Assembly: GCA_964405665.1 (NCBI GenBank)
Contig: CAYOOT010000007.1
Location: 4,094 to 68,093, forward strand
Direction of reading: 5' to 3'
Source: CAYOOT01 sp964405665
GTDB taxonomy: Bacteria > Bdellovibrionota_C > UBA2361 > SZUA-149 > CAZDWZ01
DNA: 64,000 nt
The notes under the pieces are model-generated. The model was not told the DNA's origin. It searched no databases and was given only the letters and a program-made list of their open reading frames with translations. Positions 35,404 to 44,909 of this stretch are shown one piece after another. A program made the position numbers and the translations under genes. Positions within the stretch are counted from its first letter, which is position 1. Each line of letters starts with the position of its first letter.

Positions 35404-37703
35404 GACTAAAATTTTTTAAGCCGCGGCTGTATTATCCTTTTATTTTTTTGATCCTCGGATCAATTTTTTCTCCTTTATTCGCCTTAGCGGAACCGGCTAT
35501 TAAAAATATTCTTGTCGAAGGAAATGTTAGAGTGGATGATTCCACCGTACGTTCCGCAATAAAATCAAAAAAAGGCCAAGTTGTGGATCGCACTCGGGTT
35601 AGTGCTGATATCAAAGAACTTTATCGAACAGGATTTTTTGATACAGTTGATGCCAAATATCAAACAATAAATAATTCTAAAGTAAATTTGATTTTTATCG
35701 TTAAAGAGAAACCTGCGATACGAAGATTAATTTTTGATGGAAATAAAGAAGTTGATCAAGCCAAACTTAAAGAAAAATTTAATTTGGCAACAAGATATTT
35801 TATTGATTTGAAAAAAATTAATTCCGGAATTGAAGAATTAAAAAAATATTATCAGGAAGAAGGTTTTTATGAAACAACAATCGATTATGAAACCGAGAGT
35901 GTGGGGGAAAATCAAGTTGATTTGAAAATCAAAATTTCCGAAGGCGAAAAACGAAAAATTCGCAAAGTTGCTTTTGAAGGCAATAAAAATATTGATTCCG
36001 ATATCTTAAATGGCTTGGTTGATACTGCCAAATACAAATGGTGGAGTTCCTGGCTGACTGGTTCAGGTGTGGTTAAGCAGGAAGCTTTGGACAATGATGT
36101 CCGAGAGATTAGTAAACATTATTTAAACAATGGATATATCAATGTAAAAGTTGCTACTCCCGTAATTGAACAAATAGAAGAAGGAATCAAGGTAATATTT
36201 CGGATAGAAGAAGGGGAAGTTCATGAGTTCGGGTCGATTTCTGCCAAGGGAGATTTAAAAGATAATAGTGTTGCAACAACACTTGATGGAATTAAAATTA
36301 AACCGGGTGACACTTTTAATTTGGAACAACTAAGAAAAGATACTTTTACAGTTGCAGATAAATTTACGGATGTGGGATATGCCTTTGCTAACGTCGAACC
36401 GGCAACACAAGTAAATAAAGAAGAAAAAACAGTTGATGTTGTTTTTGTAATCGATAAGGGTCAACCGGTAACGATAAATAGAATCAATATTTCCGGCAAT
36501 AAAAAAACAAAAGATAACGTGATTAGAAGATCGCTGCAAATTTCCGAACAAGAAGTATTTTCCAGCTCTAAGATCAGACGTAGTCAAGAACTACTGCAAC
36601 GTTTGGGTTATTTCGAAGAAGTAGCTATTACTCCAGAGCCCAGTGAAAATAAGGATCAAGTGGATTTAGGTGTAGCGGTCAAAGAAGGAAATACCGGTTC
36701 ATTTAGTTTGGGTGCAGGAATCAGCTCCGGAGATGGCTTTATTGTTTCGACAAGAATCTCAGAAAATAATTTATTTGGTACTGGAAATTCTTTAACCTTG
36801 GATTTGAATTCTGGATCTAAAAGAGAAAATTATGTTCTTTCTTTTAATAATCCTCGTGTTTACGATACGAGGATGTCTTTTGGAGTGGACTTATTATCGG
36901 TTAAAAGAAAGTTTGATGATTTTAACCGTAATCAAGCAGGTGGTTCAATGACTGTCGGTTTTCCTCTCTTGTTTTTAGGAGATGAGCTGGCTGATGATAT
37001 TCGACTTTCTTTTACTTATGAGTTAATGAGAATTAATATTGATGATGTCGATGAAGATGCTCCTCAATTAATTAAGGATAATGAAGGAACTTCAATCTCC
37101 TCCAGTATTACTCCGCAAATTACAAGAAACACAATTGATAATCCACTGGAACCGACAAAAGGTTCCAAACAGCAGTTTTCTATTGAAACAGCTGGACTGG
37201 GCGGAGATGAACAGTTTTGGCTAGCTCAGGCGGCAAATAGCTTTTATACTCCTCTTTGGAGATCTTCTTTCGGAAATTTTGTATTTTCTCAGAGGACAAG
37301 ACTTGGTTATGGTGAGTCATTTGATTCTGACCCTTTGCCTTTATTTAAAAGATTTTTCCCTGGTGGAATTAACTCCGTTCGTGGTTTCGGCGCAAGACAG
37401 CTTGGTCCTAAAGATGATGAGGGAAATGAATTTGGCGGGAATAAACAATTAATTGCTAATTTTGAATTAATCTATCCTTTATTTAACAGTGTTGGTTTAT
37501 CCGGAGTGGCATTTTATGATGCGGGAAATGCTTTTGATGACAATGAAAGTATCGATCTTTCTGGATTAAGACATGCTGTCGGTTGGGGCATTCGCTGGAA
37601 ATCTCCTTTGGCACCGATTCGTTTAGAGTTTGGATATCCTTTAGATCGAAAAGAAGGAGAGGATGCTTATCAGGTCAATTTTTCTTTTGGAGCACCATCT
37701 TAA
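35400..37703 (+). CDS. bamA: Outer membrane protein assembly factor BamA
   Basis: A 767-residue outer-membrane insertase. A signal peptide (about 1-31, ending ALAEP) precedes five POTRA-like modules (about 33-430, each beginning with motifs such as KNILVEGNVRV, RRLIFDGNKEV and NRINISGNKKT). The beta-barrel covers about 440-767. The conserved VRGFGARQLGP of loop 6 is near 658. The last residue is Ser, not the usual aromatic. It overlaps lolD by 4 bases. skp lies 363 bases downstream, past a long inverted repeat. Confidence 0.96.
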   Translation: MRLKFFKPRLYYPFIFLILGSIFSPLFALAEPAIKNILVEGNVRVDDSTVRSAIKSKKGQVVDRTRVSADIKELYRTGFFDTVDAKYQTINNSKVNLIFIVKEKPAIRRLIFDGNKEVDQAKLKEKFNLATRYFIDLKKINSGIEELKKYYQEEGFYETTIDYETESVGENQVDLKIKISEGEKRKIRKVAFEGNKNIDSDILNGLVDTAKYKWWSSWLTGSGVVKQEALDNDVREISKHYLNNGYINVKVATPVIEQIEEGIKVIFRIEEGEVHEFGSISAKGDLKDNSVATTLDGIKIKPGDTFNLEQLRKDTFTVADKFTDVGYAFANVEPATQVNKEEKTVDVVFVIDKGQPVTINRINISGNKKTKDNVIRRSLQISEQEVFSSSKIRRSQELLQRLGYFEEVAITPEPSENKDQVDLGVAVKEGNTGSFSLGAGISSGDGFIVSTRISENNLFGTGNSLTLDLNSGSKRENYVLSFNNPRVYDTRMSFGVDLLSVKRKFDDFNRNQAGGSMTVGFPLLFLGDELADDIRLSFTYELMRINIDDVDEDAPQLIKDNEGTSISSSITPQITRNTIDNPLEPTKGSKQQFSIETAGLGGDEQFWLAQAANSFYTPLWRSSFGNFVFSQRTRLGYGESFDSDPLPLFKRFFPGGINSVRGFGARQLGPKDDEGNEFGGNKQLIANFELIYPLFNSVGLSGVAFYDAGNAFDDNESIDLSGLRHAVGWGIRWKSPLAPIRLEFGYPLDRKEGEDAYQVNFSFGAPS

Positions 37704-37720
37704 GTCTACAATTTCCTTTT

Positions 37721-37919
37721 CTCAGTCTCCGTCTTCATCTCAGCCTCTGTCTTGGTCCTGGCCATGGTCTATAATCTAAGTTCTTTTTTCTATAGTCATT
37801 GGCAAGAAACTTTTTCATTAAGAGTGATTGATGATAAGGGGGCATTGGAATATAGAATTTAGATAATTGGCCAAGACCAGGACCAAGACAGAGGCTGAGA
37901 TGAAGGCTGAGGCGGAGAG
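37721..37919. repeat. Long inverted repeat between bamA and skp
   Basis: Within 37721-37768 and 37869-37919 lies a perfect 29-base inverted repeat (37733-37761 with 37877-37905), surrounded by less exact pairing. The arm reads CTTCATCTCAGCCTCTGTCT onward, a word unlike the other families here. The 115-base spacer has no gene. The rest of 37704-38066 shows no feature except the skp Shine-Dalgarno (AAGGA). Confidence 0.85.
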
Positions 37920-38066
37920 CGGAAGAGGGACGTTAAGTGATGAAAATTGGGGATGACTAAGTTTTTTATGTGAATAATACTATTTTTGGCGAGTCCTTAT
38001 TGCAAGGAACCTATAATTTTTGCTAGAATTGCTAGGTTAAAGAAGATTCAATATTTAAGGATATTT

Positions 38067-38591
38067 ATGTGTAATTATATTAAAAGTGTTTTAAGTTTGT
38101 TGTTTATTTTTTCCTTGTTTCTTAGTTCGGCCCACGCTGCTGACTTTAAAATTGGTTCAGTAGATTTACAAAAAGTTTTAAGTTCATCCAATGCCGGAAA
38201 AAGTGCTCAAAAAGAATTTGAAAATGATCGAAAAAAATTGCAGGAAAAAATAAATGATAAAAAAAGCGATTGGGACAAATCCAATCAAGGCTATCAAAAA
38301 CAAAAAGATAGTTTAAACGAAAAAGCCAGGGCAGAAAAGGAAGAACAATTGTTAGGGCAAGAAAAGGAATTAAAAAGAACTTTTCAAGATGCCGAAGAAT
38401 CTTTGCGCAGAAGAAATGCTCAGTTAGTAAGCACGATGATGGAAAAAGTTAAAAAAATTGTTGATGAATATGGTAAATCTGCCGGCTACACGGTTATTTT
38501 AGAACGCAATGGTCAAAGTGTTTTATTCCTCGATAGTTCAATTGATATTACCGAAATTATCGTTAAGAAACTGGACGAAGCAACAAAGTAA
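38067..38591 (+). CDS. skp: Periplasmic chaperone Skp (OmpH family)
   Basis: A 174-residue periplasmic chaperone for outer-membrane proteins. The signal peptide (residues 1-24) ends in AHA. The mature part has the core strand FKIGSVDLQKVLSSS, then a long Lys/Glu/Gln-rich coiled-coil arm (about 45-120), then the returning strand YTVILERNGQSVLFLD. The ATG at 38067 is chosen over an upstream in-frame ATG at 37986 because only this one gives a signal peptide and it has AAGGA 6 bases before it. lpxD, the usual next gene, is missing here. Confidence 0.92.
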   Translation: MCNYIKSVLSLLFIFSLFLSSAHAADFKIGSVDLQKVLSSSNAGKSAQKEFENDRKKLQEKINDKKSDWDKSNQGYQKQKDSLNEKARAEKEEQLLGQEKELKRTFQDAEESLRRRNAQLVSTMMEKVKKIVDEYGKSAGYTVILERNGQSVLFLDSSIDITEIIVKKLDEATK

Positions 38592-38596
38592 ACAAA

Positions 38597-39046
38597 ATGG
38601 CTGATTTTCAATTACCTTTAAGTTATACCGATATCATTAAACTGATTCCCCATCGCTATCCTTTTCTTTTTCTGGATAAAGTTTTGGAATTTGAAGAGAA
38701 AAAGATGATCCGAGGAATTAAGAATGTTTCGGGAAATGAAGCATTTTTTCAGGGACATTTTCCCGATCGTCCGATTATGCCGGGAGTGTTAATAATCGAA
38801 GCAATGGCACAGTTGGGAGTTATTTTTGCAAAGCTTGATTCGGAAGAAGGATCAAGAAACAATTTGATTGTTTTTGGCGGAGTGGAAGAAGTTAAATTCC
38901 GAAAGCCTGTTGTTCCAGGAGATGTTCTTGATATGCGACTGGAATTAATTAAAGCTAAGTTAGGTCTTTGGAAAATGAAAGGAATTGCATCTGTTGGCCA
39001 GGAGATTGCTGCCGAAGGAATATTATTAGCCGCTCAAATGAGGTAA
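38597..39046 (+). CDS. fabZ: 3-hydroxyacyl-[acyl-carrier-protein] dehydratase FabZ
   Basis: A 149-residue hot-dog fold dehydratase of fatty acid synthesis. The catalytic His54 lies in QGHFPDRPIMPG and Glu68 in IEAMAQLG. The N-terminal LIPHRYPFLFLDKV motif is intact. It lies 5 bases after skp and 9 before lpxA, so fatty acid and lipid A precursor enzymes share the operon. Confidence 0.97.
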   Translation: MADFQLPLSYTDIIKLIPHRYPFLFLDKVLEFEEKKMIRGIKNVSGNEAFFQGHFPDRPIMPGVLIIEAMAQLGVIFAKLDSEEGSRNNLIVFGGVEEVKFRKPVVPGDVLDMRLELIKAKLGLWKMKGIASVGQEIAAEGILLAAQMR

Positions 39047-39055
39047 GTAGTTTTC

Positions 39056-39850
39056 ATGTCAGTAAAAATTCATCCCACTGCCATAGTTGATTCTAAAGCA
39101 GAAATAGATTCCAGTGTTGAAATTGGTCCCTATTCGATTATTGGCCCGCATGTAAAAATTGCTGCTGATTCTAAGATTGCTCCTCATGTTGTAATTATTG
39201 GCCATACCAGTATTGGTGCGGGAAGCAGTGTTTTTCAATTTGCTTCATTGGGAGCCGCTCCTCAAGATTTAAAGTTTAAGGGGGAACCTTCCACCTTAGT
39301 AATTGGCACAAATAATACGATCAGAGAATATGTGACTTTGCAGCCGGGCACCGGTTCAGGAACAATGACAACAACTATCGGCAACAACAACCTTTTTATG
39401 GCGAATTCTCATGTTGCCCACGATTGTCGCGTCGGAAACAATAATATTTTTGCGAATTCTGTAGCTTTAGCTGGGCATGTGACCATTCAAAACAATGTAA
39501 TTTTAGGCGGTATGGCCGGAATCCATCAATTTGCCCGAGTGGGCAATTATGTAATGGTTAGTGCCGGTTCGATGGTAGCGCAAGATGTGCCTCCCTACTG
39601 CATTATTCAAGGGGACCGCGCCTGCATTCGCGGCTTAAATTTAATTGGTCTTCAAAGATCGGGCATGACCGAGGAAGAAATAGTCGATATTAAGAGAGCC
39701 TACCGACATTTATTTTCAACCGTTGGGAGGTTAAAAGAAAAGATTGAAACCTTGCCGGAAGAAATTGCAAATCAGCCTAAAATTAAACTAATGACTGATT
39801 TTATTCTTAGCTCCAAAAGAGGGATTTGTAATCCCGGAAAAAATCAATAA
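39056..39850 (+). CDS. lpxA: UDP-N-acetylglucosamine acyltransferase LpxA
   Basis: A 264-residue enzyme of the first step of lipid A synthesis. The left-handed beta-helix is shown by hexapeptide repeats across residues 5-190 (KIHPTAIVDSKAEIDSS and so on). The catalytic His122 is in SHVAHDCRVGNN. The C-terminal helical domain has GLQRSGMTEEEIVDIKRAYR. Its place after fabZ and before lpxI is typical. Confidence 0.97.
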   Translation: MSVKIHPTAIVDSKAEIDSSVEIGPYSIIGPHVKIAADSKIAPHVVIIGHTSIGAGSSVFQFASLGAAPQDLKFKGEPSTLVIGTNNTIREYVTLQPGTGSGTMTTTIGNNNLFMANSHVAHDCRVGNNNIFANSVALAGHVTIQNNVILGGMAGIHQFARVGNYVMVSAGSMVAQDVPPYCIIQGDRACIRGLNLIGLQRSGMTEEEIVDIKRAYRHLFSTVGRLKEKIETLPEEIANQPKIKLMTDFILSSKRGICNPGKNQ

Positions 39851-39855
39851 TTATT

Positions 39856-40761
39856 GTGATCGGTAAATTTTTTTCTAATTTATTTTTATCTGCTTACGCA
39901 AAAAAAAGCATTAATTGTTTAGAAAGAGATAAATTGTCAAATAGCAGTTTTGATAATCCCATCGGGATTATCGCCGGAAATTCTAATTTCCCTTTACGTT
40001 TTGCCGAGGAAGCAAGAAAAAATGGCAGAACAGTAGTTGCTGTAGCCCATTGCGGAGAAACAAGAGCAGAGCTCATCGATTATGTTGATCATTTAGAATG
40101 GATCAAGGTGGGAGAGCTGGGAAGAATCATTGATATTTTTAAAAAACTTTCTGTAAAGCAAGTAGCTTTGGCTGGCGGGATCAATAGAATAAAGCTTTTT
40201 GGCGGAGTTAAACTTGATTCTCGAGGCGCCGCCTTAATATACCGACTGAAGTCAACCAAAGACGATATTATTATGCGCGGCATCGCTGAAGAATTGGAAA
40301 AAGAGGGAATTGAAGTAGTTCCTTGCTATCAATATTTGAGTTCTTGTTTGGTTAAGGAAAGAATTTACACCAAATCTAAGCCTACGGAAGAAGAAATTAA
40401 AGATATTGAAGTGGGAATTGAAGCAATCAAAGCCTTGAGTTCGCAGCATATCGGACAACTTGTTGCGGTAAGAGAAGGAGTAATTGTTGCTGTAGAAGCA
40501 GTGGAGGGCAGTGACCGGGCAATATTAAGAGCAGGCGAGCTTGCTGGCAAAGGGGTGGTAATTGTTAAATTTGCCAAGCTTACTCAGGATATGCGTTTTG
40601 ATGTTCCGACAATTGGTCCAAAAACAATTCAAAATATGATTATTGCAAAAGCTAGAGTGCTGGCACTGGAAGAAGGAAGATGCTTGATTATGGATGAAAA
40701 TATTGTGGTGGAAATGGCCAATAAAAATGGGATATCGATAGTTGGTTGTAAGAAGTTGTAG
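39856..40761 (+). CDS. lpxI: UDP-2,3-diacylglucosamine pyrophosphatase LpxI
   Basis: A 301-residue enzyme (DUF1009 family) that hydrolyses UDP-diacylglucosamine to lipid X, replacing LpxH. The N-terminal domain begins at IGIIAGNSNFPLRFAEEA near residue 37, later comes VALAGGINRIKLFGG, and the C-terminal domain has VAVEAVEGSDRAILRAGELAGKG and DVPTIGPKTI. The GTG start at 39856 gives a 35-residue N-terminal extension and has no good Shine-Dalgarno, so the true start is uncertain. It ends 2 bases from the convergent gene. Confidence 0.93.
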   Translation: MIGKFFSNLFLSAYAKKSINCLERDKLSNSSFDNPIGIIAGNSNFPLRFAEEARKNGRTVVAVAHCGETRAELIDYVDHLEWIKVGELGRIIDIFKKLSVKQVALAGGINRIKLFGGVKLDSRGAALIYRLKSTKDDIIMRGIAEELEKEGIEVVPCYQYLSSCLVKERIYTKSKPTEEEIKDIEVGIEAIKALSSQHIGQLVAVREGVIVAVEAVEGSDRAILRAGELAGKGVVIVKFAKLTQDMRFDVPTIGPKTIQNMIIAKARVLALEEGRCLIMDENIVVEMANKNGISIVGCKKL

Positions 40762-40763
40762 AA

Positions 40764-41366
40764 CTAAAATAGCGAACTAAGAATAATCATCAGCATTACT
40801 GCTACGGCAGTTACTGTAACAAAGGCTTGCATTTTCTTTTCTTCCGGCACATTGAGCATTACGGGAACGCCTAACCAAAGCAAATAGATTGAAGCTGCCA
40901 AAAGAATTAGCATCGGAAAAAAAATATTAAGCATAACAAAAATACCGCCTAACATAAGGGGAAACATCGAATAGCTGATTAGTTTAAAACCATCTTCTTT
41001 AGTGCAAGAGCCATTAAATGTTGGGACTAATTTTTCAAGAATAAGAGTAAAGCAATAAAAATAACCCAAGTAAATAAAATAGCTGACAATTAATTTTAAT
41101 AAGTAGCTGCTTAGAGGAAGATCTGCTCCTTCAGGCACACGTCTTACCTGGGCAACAAAAGTTCCCAGCGGTCCAATCAAAGATAAAACAATAAGATAAT
41201 TCTGATAAATACTTTTAATGCTAGAGGCTTCCGCTTTGGTTTTTGGCCAGAAAGTTTTGTAAGTTAAAAATATTTCTTTATATTTGTCGATAATTTTCGA
41301 AATACTAAATTCAGTGAACGCTTTTTTAAAAACTTCCATGTATTCATTGCTAGGATTGGAGCTCAT
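40764..41366 (-). CDS. Yip1-domain membrane protein
   Basis: A 200-residue polytopic membrane protein. An amphipathic N-terminal part (about 1-55, with PKTKAEASSIKSIYQNYL) precedes about five transmembrane helices (about 56-75, 88-110, 130-150, 148-170 and 178-200). The layout matches bacterial Yip1-family proteins, whose function is poorly known. It starts at the last base of the J-protein gene, so the two are co-transcribed. Confidence 0.8.
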   Translation of the reverse strand: MSSNPSNEYMEVFKKAFTEFSISKIIDKYKEIFLTYKTFWPKTKAEASSIKSIYQNYLIVLSLIGPLGTFVAQVRRVPEGADLPLSSYLLKLIVSYFIYLGYFYCFTLILEKLVPTFNGSCTKEDGFKLISYSMFPLMLGGIFVMLNIFFPMLILLAASIYLLWLGVPVMLNVPEEKKMQAFVTVTAVAVMLMIILSSLF

Positions 41367-42418
41367 TATTTATTATCCTTGATTATTTCATTAGGAATAT
41401 TTCTTCGAACATGTCCGTTAAAAGATTCTTCGAGCAATTTTGCTGCTTGCAGGGTAGTTTGATTGAGATGTTCCGGAAGCGTAACATATGTACTGACAAA
41501 AAGATCCCCGTACTTATTTTTTATATTATTAAAAAGTCCGTGTCCACTAATTTTAGTTTTATTTTCCGCCTTCCAGGGAGTGGGTATTTTAAATTTGATT
41601 TTTCCTTTGGTAGTGGGGATTTCTATCTCACTTCCGGATAATGCTTCAAATGGAGTAATTGGAATATTTATTGCAAGATTATCGCCTTCTCGATCGAGAA
41701 AATTATCGGCCTCAATATTGATTCTAATCTCCGCAAGGGTAGTGGGGAAATCGTCATTGGCTGGGATATTAATTTTTAAAATTGTTCCGTTGGTGATTCC
41801 CGCGGGAATTTTGATCCGGACTTTTCTTTGCTTATCTTCTTGTTCCAACACAATTTCTCGATTTGATTCATTCAGGGATTCCAGCGTGCTGATTGTAAAA
41901 TTATAAATTCTTTTGGTTTGATTAGAACCGGGATCGTAAAAAGTCCGTTTCTTCAAAAGAGGATCTACTTCGTCTTTGCCGAATGTTCTTTGAAAAAAGG
42001 TTTTTACTTTATCAATTACCGAATCATCTTCCGCTTTTTGATCATCATTGACTTTGTTTAATTCATCTTTGGCAAGATTATTTAAAATATCCCAATTTCT
42101 CTTGGAGTCGATTGTGGCATTGTTTTCTCTTCCTTGATAAGTAGGTTTTCTGTGATTTTGCTGGTTTTTTCTGAGGGCATCAATTTCGGCATCGTTATTG
42201 GAATAAAGTCGATAACGACTGTCATAATCTTTTCTTTTTATTTCATCCGTTAAGATATCATAAGCTTCCTGCAATTGGAGAAATTTAGCATTTGATTCCT
42301 CGTTTTTTGCAGTATCGGGATGATACAATAAGGCCATCTTTCTAAAGGATTTCTTAATATCATCACTAGAAGCATTTGCAGAAACTCCCAGTATTTTATA
42401 ATAATCTATAATAGACAT
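41366..42418 (-). CDS. DnaJ/CbpA-type J-domain co-chaperone
   Basis: A 350-residue Hsp40 without the zinc-finger domain. The J domain (residues 4-68) has HPD at 33-35 in LLYHPDTAK. A charged linker (about 75-165) follows. The C-terminal substrate-binding region has KIPAGITNGTILKI and PITPFEALSGSEIEIPTTKG. The start at 42418 is preferred to the upstream ATG at 42463 because it opens with MSIIDYYKILGV and has AAGGA just before it. Membership in the CbpA-like class is clear; the partner DnaK is not in the window. Confidence 0.92.
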   Translation of the reverse strand: MSIIDYYKILGVSANASSDDIKKSFRKMALLYHPDTAKNEESNAKFLQLQEAYDILTDEIKRKDYDSRYRLYSNNDAEIDALRKNQQNHRKPTYQGRENNATIDSKRNWDILNNLAKDELNKVNDDQKAEDDSVIDKVKTFFQRTFGKDEVDPLLKKRTFYDPGSNQTKRIYNFTISTLESLNESNREIVLEQEDKQRKVRIKIPAGITNGTILKINIPANDDFPTTLAEIRINIEADNFLDREGDNLAINIPITPFEALSGSEIEIPTTKGKIKFKIPTPWKAENKTKISGHGLFNNIKNKYGDLFVSTYVTLPEHLNQTTLQAAKLLEESFNGHVRRNIPNEIIKDNK

Positions 42419-42596
42419 AATCCTTAAAATAATTATAAACTTTATTATATTCCTTGCATCCAAAATTATAAGCCAGTTGTCCTATCCAAGGAAGGCAAAT
42501 AATTTTAGCAGGGAGCAGAATCTTGTTTTTTAGGCGGCCTTACACCCGCTTTATACACTATTAATACTTTAATATTATGGAGTAATGCAACATATA

Positions 42597-43379
42597 ATGA
42601 AGATATTAGTTCCAATAAAAAGGGTTCCTGATTACGAACAAAAAATAAAGATTTCTGCTGATGCCGATTATATTCAAACAGATGCCATTAAATGGATTTT
42701 AAATCCTTTTGATGAAATAGCCGTCGAAGAGGCTTTAAGAATTAAGGAAGCTAAAGCTGGTTCGACAGGCTCACCACAAGGTGGGAATGCTGAGGTTGTG
42801 GTTGTTACTATCGGCCCTAAAGAGTGTTTGAGTCAAATTCAAACAGCTTTAGCAATGGGAGCAGATAGAGCAATACATGTTGTTTCTGATGTTCAATTTA
42901 ATTTTGACTTATCATATTTAATTTTGTCAGAACTTTTTAAAAAGGATCAATATTCTCTCGTGATCATGGGGAAACAAGCGATTGATTCCGATAGTAATCA
43001 AACAGCGCAACTTCTTGCAGCTTGTTTGGATTTGCCTCAAGCAACCTTTGCTTCAAAAATTATCATTGAACAGGACTTGAGTTCAGCAACAGTAACCAGA
43101 GAAGTGGATGGGGGATTAGAAACAATAAAAATTACTTTGCCTGCAGTAATTAGTACGGATTTGCGTTTAAACACCCCCCGCTATGCGACCTTGCCCAATA
43201 TTGTTAAAGCCAAGAAAAAGCCTGTAGAAGAGCTTAAAATAAGTGATTTTTCTGTCAGTAATTCTGGTCAAGTTAAACTTATAAAGTTAATGTATCCAGA
43301 GACAAGGAAAGCTGGTGTGAAAGTTTCATCAGTTGCAGAATTGGTTGATAAGCTGAAGAATGAAGTGAAAGTAATATAG
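42597..43379 (+). CDS. etfB: Electron transfer flavoprotein beta subunit
   Basis: A 260-residue ETF subunit that carries electrons from acyl-CoA and related dehydrogenases to the quinone pool. The family opening MKILVPIKRVPDYEQKI supports the ATG at 42597; an upstream ATG at 42585 is possible but has a Shine-Dalgarno only 2 bases away. The AMP-binding signature region (GKQAIDSDSNQTAQLLA, then TREVDGG) is present. The family loop near residues 50-65 has about ten extra residues, GSTGSPQGG, encoded by a repeat-like word. etfA follows 28 bases later. Confidence 0.94.
   Translation: MKILVPIKRVPDYEQKIKISADADYIQTDAIKWILNPFDEIAVEEALRIKEAKAGSTGSPQGGNAEVVVVTIGPKECLSQIQTALAMGADRAIHVVSDVQFNFDLSYLILSELFKKDQYSLVIMGKQAIDSDSNQTAQLLAACLDLPQATFASKIIIEQDLSSATVTREVDGGLETIKITLPAVISTDLRLNTPRYATLPNIVKAKKKPVEELKISDFSVSNSGQVKLIKLMYPETRKAGVKVSSVAELVDKLKNEVKVI
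42755..42784. repeat. Repeat-derived insertion in etfB
   Basis: GGTTCGACAGGCTCACCACA followed by AGGTGG encodes GSTGSPQGG. The word TTCGACAGGCTCACCAC resembles a widespread intergenic repeat core, with CACC/GGTG able to pair. Related ETF beta proteins go from the helix ALRIKE almost directly to the AEVVVVTIGP strand. No second copy was found in the window, so the assignment rests on the word and on the extra residues. Confidence 0.5.
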
Positions 43380-43407
43380 CTTTTTTGATATTTATGAATA
43401 GGCCCTT

Positions 43408-44367
43408 ATGATTTTAGTTTATTTAGAAAACAATGAAGATCTTTTGCCCAAATCAGCGTTAGTGACAATTAATGCTGCATTGGAAGCAAAAAAAACACAT
43501 GGCTATAGTAAAGTGGTAGGGGTACTATTAGGAAATAATAATCTGGAAAAAGCGGCACAGAATGCTGCAGAATATGGCCTAGATGAAGTTTTATATGTTA
43601 AATCCAGTTGTTTAACACCTTACCTAGTTTTAAATCACTTTCATGCTTTAAAAGAAATTGCATCGCAGATTAAGCCCCAGCTTTTTCTGGCAGCAGCAAG
43701 TACTTTGGGTAAGGATTTAAGTCCGCGGCTAGCTTTTAGTTTGAATGCTGGACAGGCCAGCGATATTACAGCTTTTCTGCCCGGTGGCCATTTTCGACGT
43801 TTAATGTTTGCGGGAAATATTATTGCCGAAGTAGAAATAACAACTGCCACAAAAGTTGCAACTATTCGAACAACGGCTTTTGATGCCGCTTGCAAAACTA
43901 ATACTTGTCCGGTGAGGGAAGTAGTTCTTAACCTGCAAGCCGATCCTCGCCAAACATTTATTAATTTTGAAACCGTTAAAAGCGAAAGACCGGAACTGAC
44001 CGAAGCGGAAATTATAGTAAGCGGGGGAAGAGCATTAAAATCAGCCGAAAATTTTCAACAATATTTATTTCCATTGGCCGAAACTTTGAATGCAGCAATT
44101 GGAGCAAGTAGAGCCGCCGTGGATGCTGGTTATGCTCCCAATGATTGGCAAGTCGGACAAACCGGCAAAGTGGTTGCTCCGAAATTATATATTGCGATAG
44201 GAATTTCGGGGGCAATACAACATTTAGCAGGGATGAAAGATTCTAAAGTTATTGTAGCGATTAATAAAGATCCGGAAGCGCCAATTTTTGAAATAGCAGA
44301 TTATAGTTTAGTGGCCGATTTATATCAGGCAATACCGGAACTTATTTCCGAACTTAAAAAAAGATAA
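43408..44367 (+). CDS. etfA: Electron transfer flavoprotein alpha subunit
   Basis: A 319-residue partner of EtfB. The N-terminal domain (about 1-190) is followed by the FAD-binding C-terminal domain with [41 protein letters not shown] and [20 protein letters not shown]. All are standard ETF-alpha motifs. The pair is in the usual etfB-etfA order. The gene for the DUF192 lipoprotein follows 7 bases later. Confidence 0.96.
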   Translation: MILVYLENNEDLLPKSALVTINAALEAKKTHGYSKVVGVLLGNNNLEKAAQNAAEYGLDEVLYVKSSCLTPYLVLNHFHALKEIASQIKPQLFLAAASTLGKDLSPRLAFSLNAGQASDITAFLPGGHFRRLMFAGNIIAEVEITTATKVATIRTTAFDAACKTNTCPVREVVLNLQADPRQTFINFETVKSERPELTEAEIIVSGGRALKSAENFQQYLFPLAETLNAAIGASRAAVDAGYAPNDWQVGQTGKVVAPKLYIAIGISGAIQHLAGMKDSKVIVAINKDPEAPIFEIADYSLVADLYQAIPELISELKKR

Positions 44368-44374
44368 GGAACAG

Positions 44375-44836
44375 TTGAAGGCAATCAAGAATTATTTCTT
44401 CTTAATAGTTGTTTTATTTTCTTTTTCTTGTACTTCCGCACCGGCTTTAGTAGAAGTTAGTTTTGAGAATCCCGATGCTTCTAAATCAGGAACTTTTTAT
44501 GCCGAATTGGCTCCCACAGAAAGTATGCGCTCCTTTGGTTTGATGTATCGTAAGCAACTCAATGATAACCAAGGAATGCTTTTTTTATTTCCAGACGAAA
44601 AACAACGTGAGTTTTGGATGAAAAACACTTATCTGGAACTAGATATTATTTTTTTAGATAAGAATCTTTTAGTGTTAAATATTGCTGAAAAAACTACCCC
44701 CTTAAGCACGACAGCAATACCGAGCTTGGGCAATAGTGCCTATGTTCTTGAGATCAAAGGCGGTTTGGCACGAAAAAATGGTATCACCACACATTCTAAG
44801 GCCTTGATTATAGGGAATCTTCCTCGACCTAATTAA
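44375..44836 (+). CDS. DUF192 lipoprotein
   Basis: A 153-residue protein with a lipoprotein signal (lipobox FSFSC, Cys about 19). Residues 30-150 form a DUF192 domain, with the hallmark RSFGLMYRKQL and GMLFLFPDEKQREFWMKNT, then LDIIFLDKN and VLEIKGG. The function of this family is unknown. The start is TTG with AAGGAAC close upstream. It is probably transcribed with etfBA, but a link to electron transfer is not shown. Confidence 0.87.
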   Translation: MKAIKNYFFLIVVLFSFSCTSAPALVEVSFENPDASKSGTFYAELAPTESMRSFGLMYRKQLNDNQGMLFLFPDEKQREFWMKNTYLELDIIFLDKNLLVLNIAEKTTPLSTTAIPSLGNSAYVLEIKGGLARKNGITTHSKALIIGNLPRPN

Positions 44837-44909
44837 CTAAATTATTAAGCAATTTGATTGTTAAGCCGATATTCTGGGCAGTGAGATATTTCAAATTTCA
44901 TCTTGTTTT

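Noticed and set aside
37583..37774. Small plus-strand gene across the end of bamA
   Set aside because: Second half is the inverted repeat at 37721; first half is bamA in another frame.
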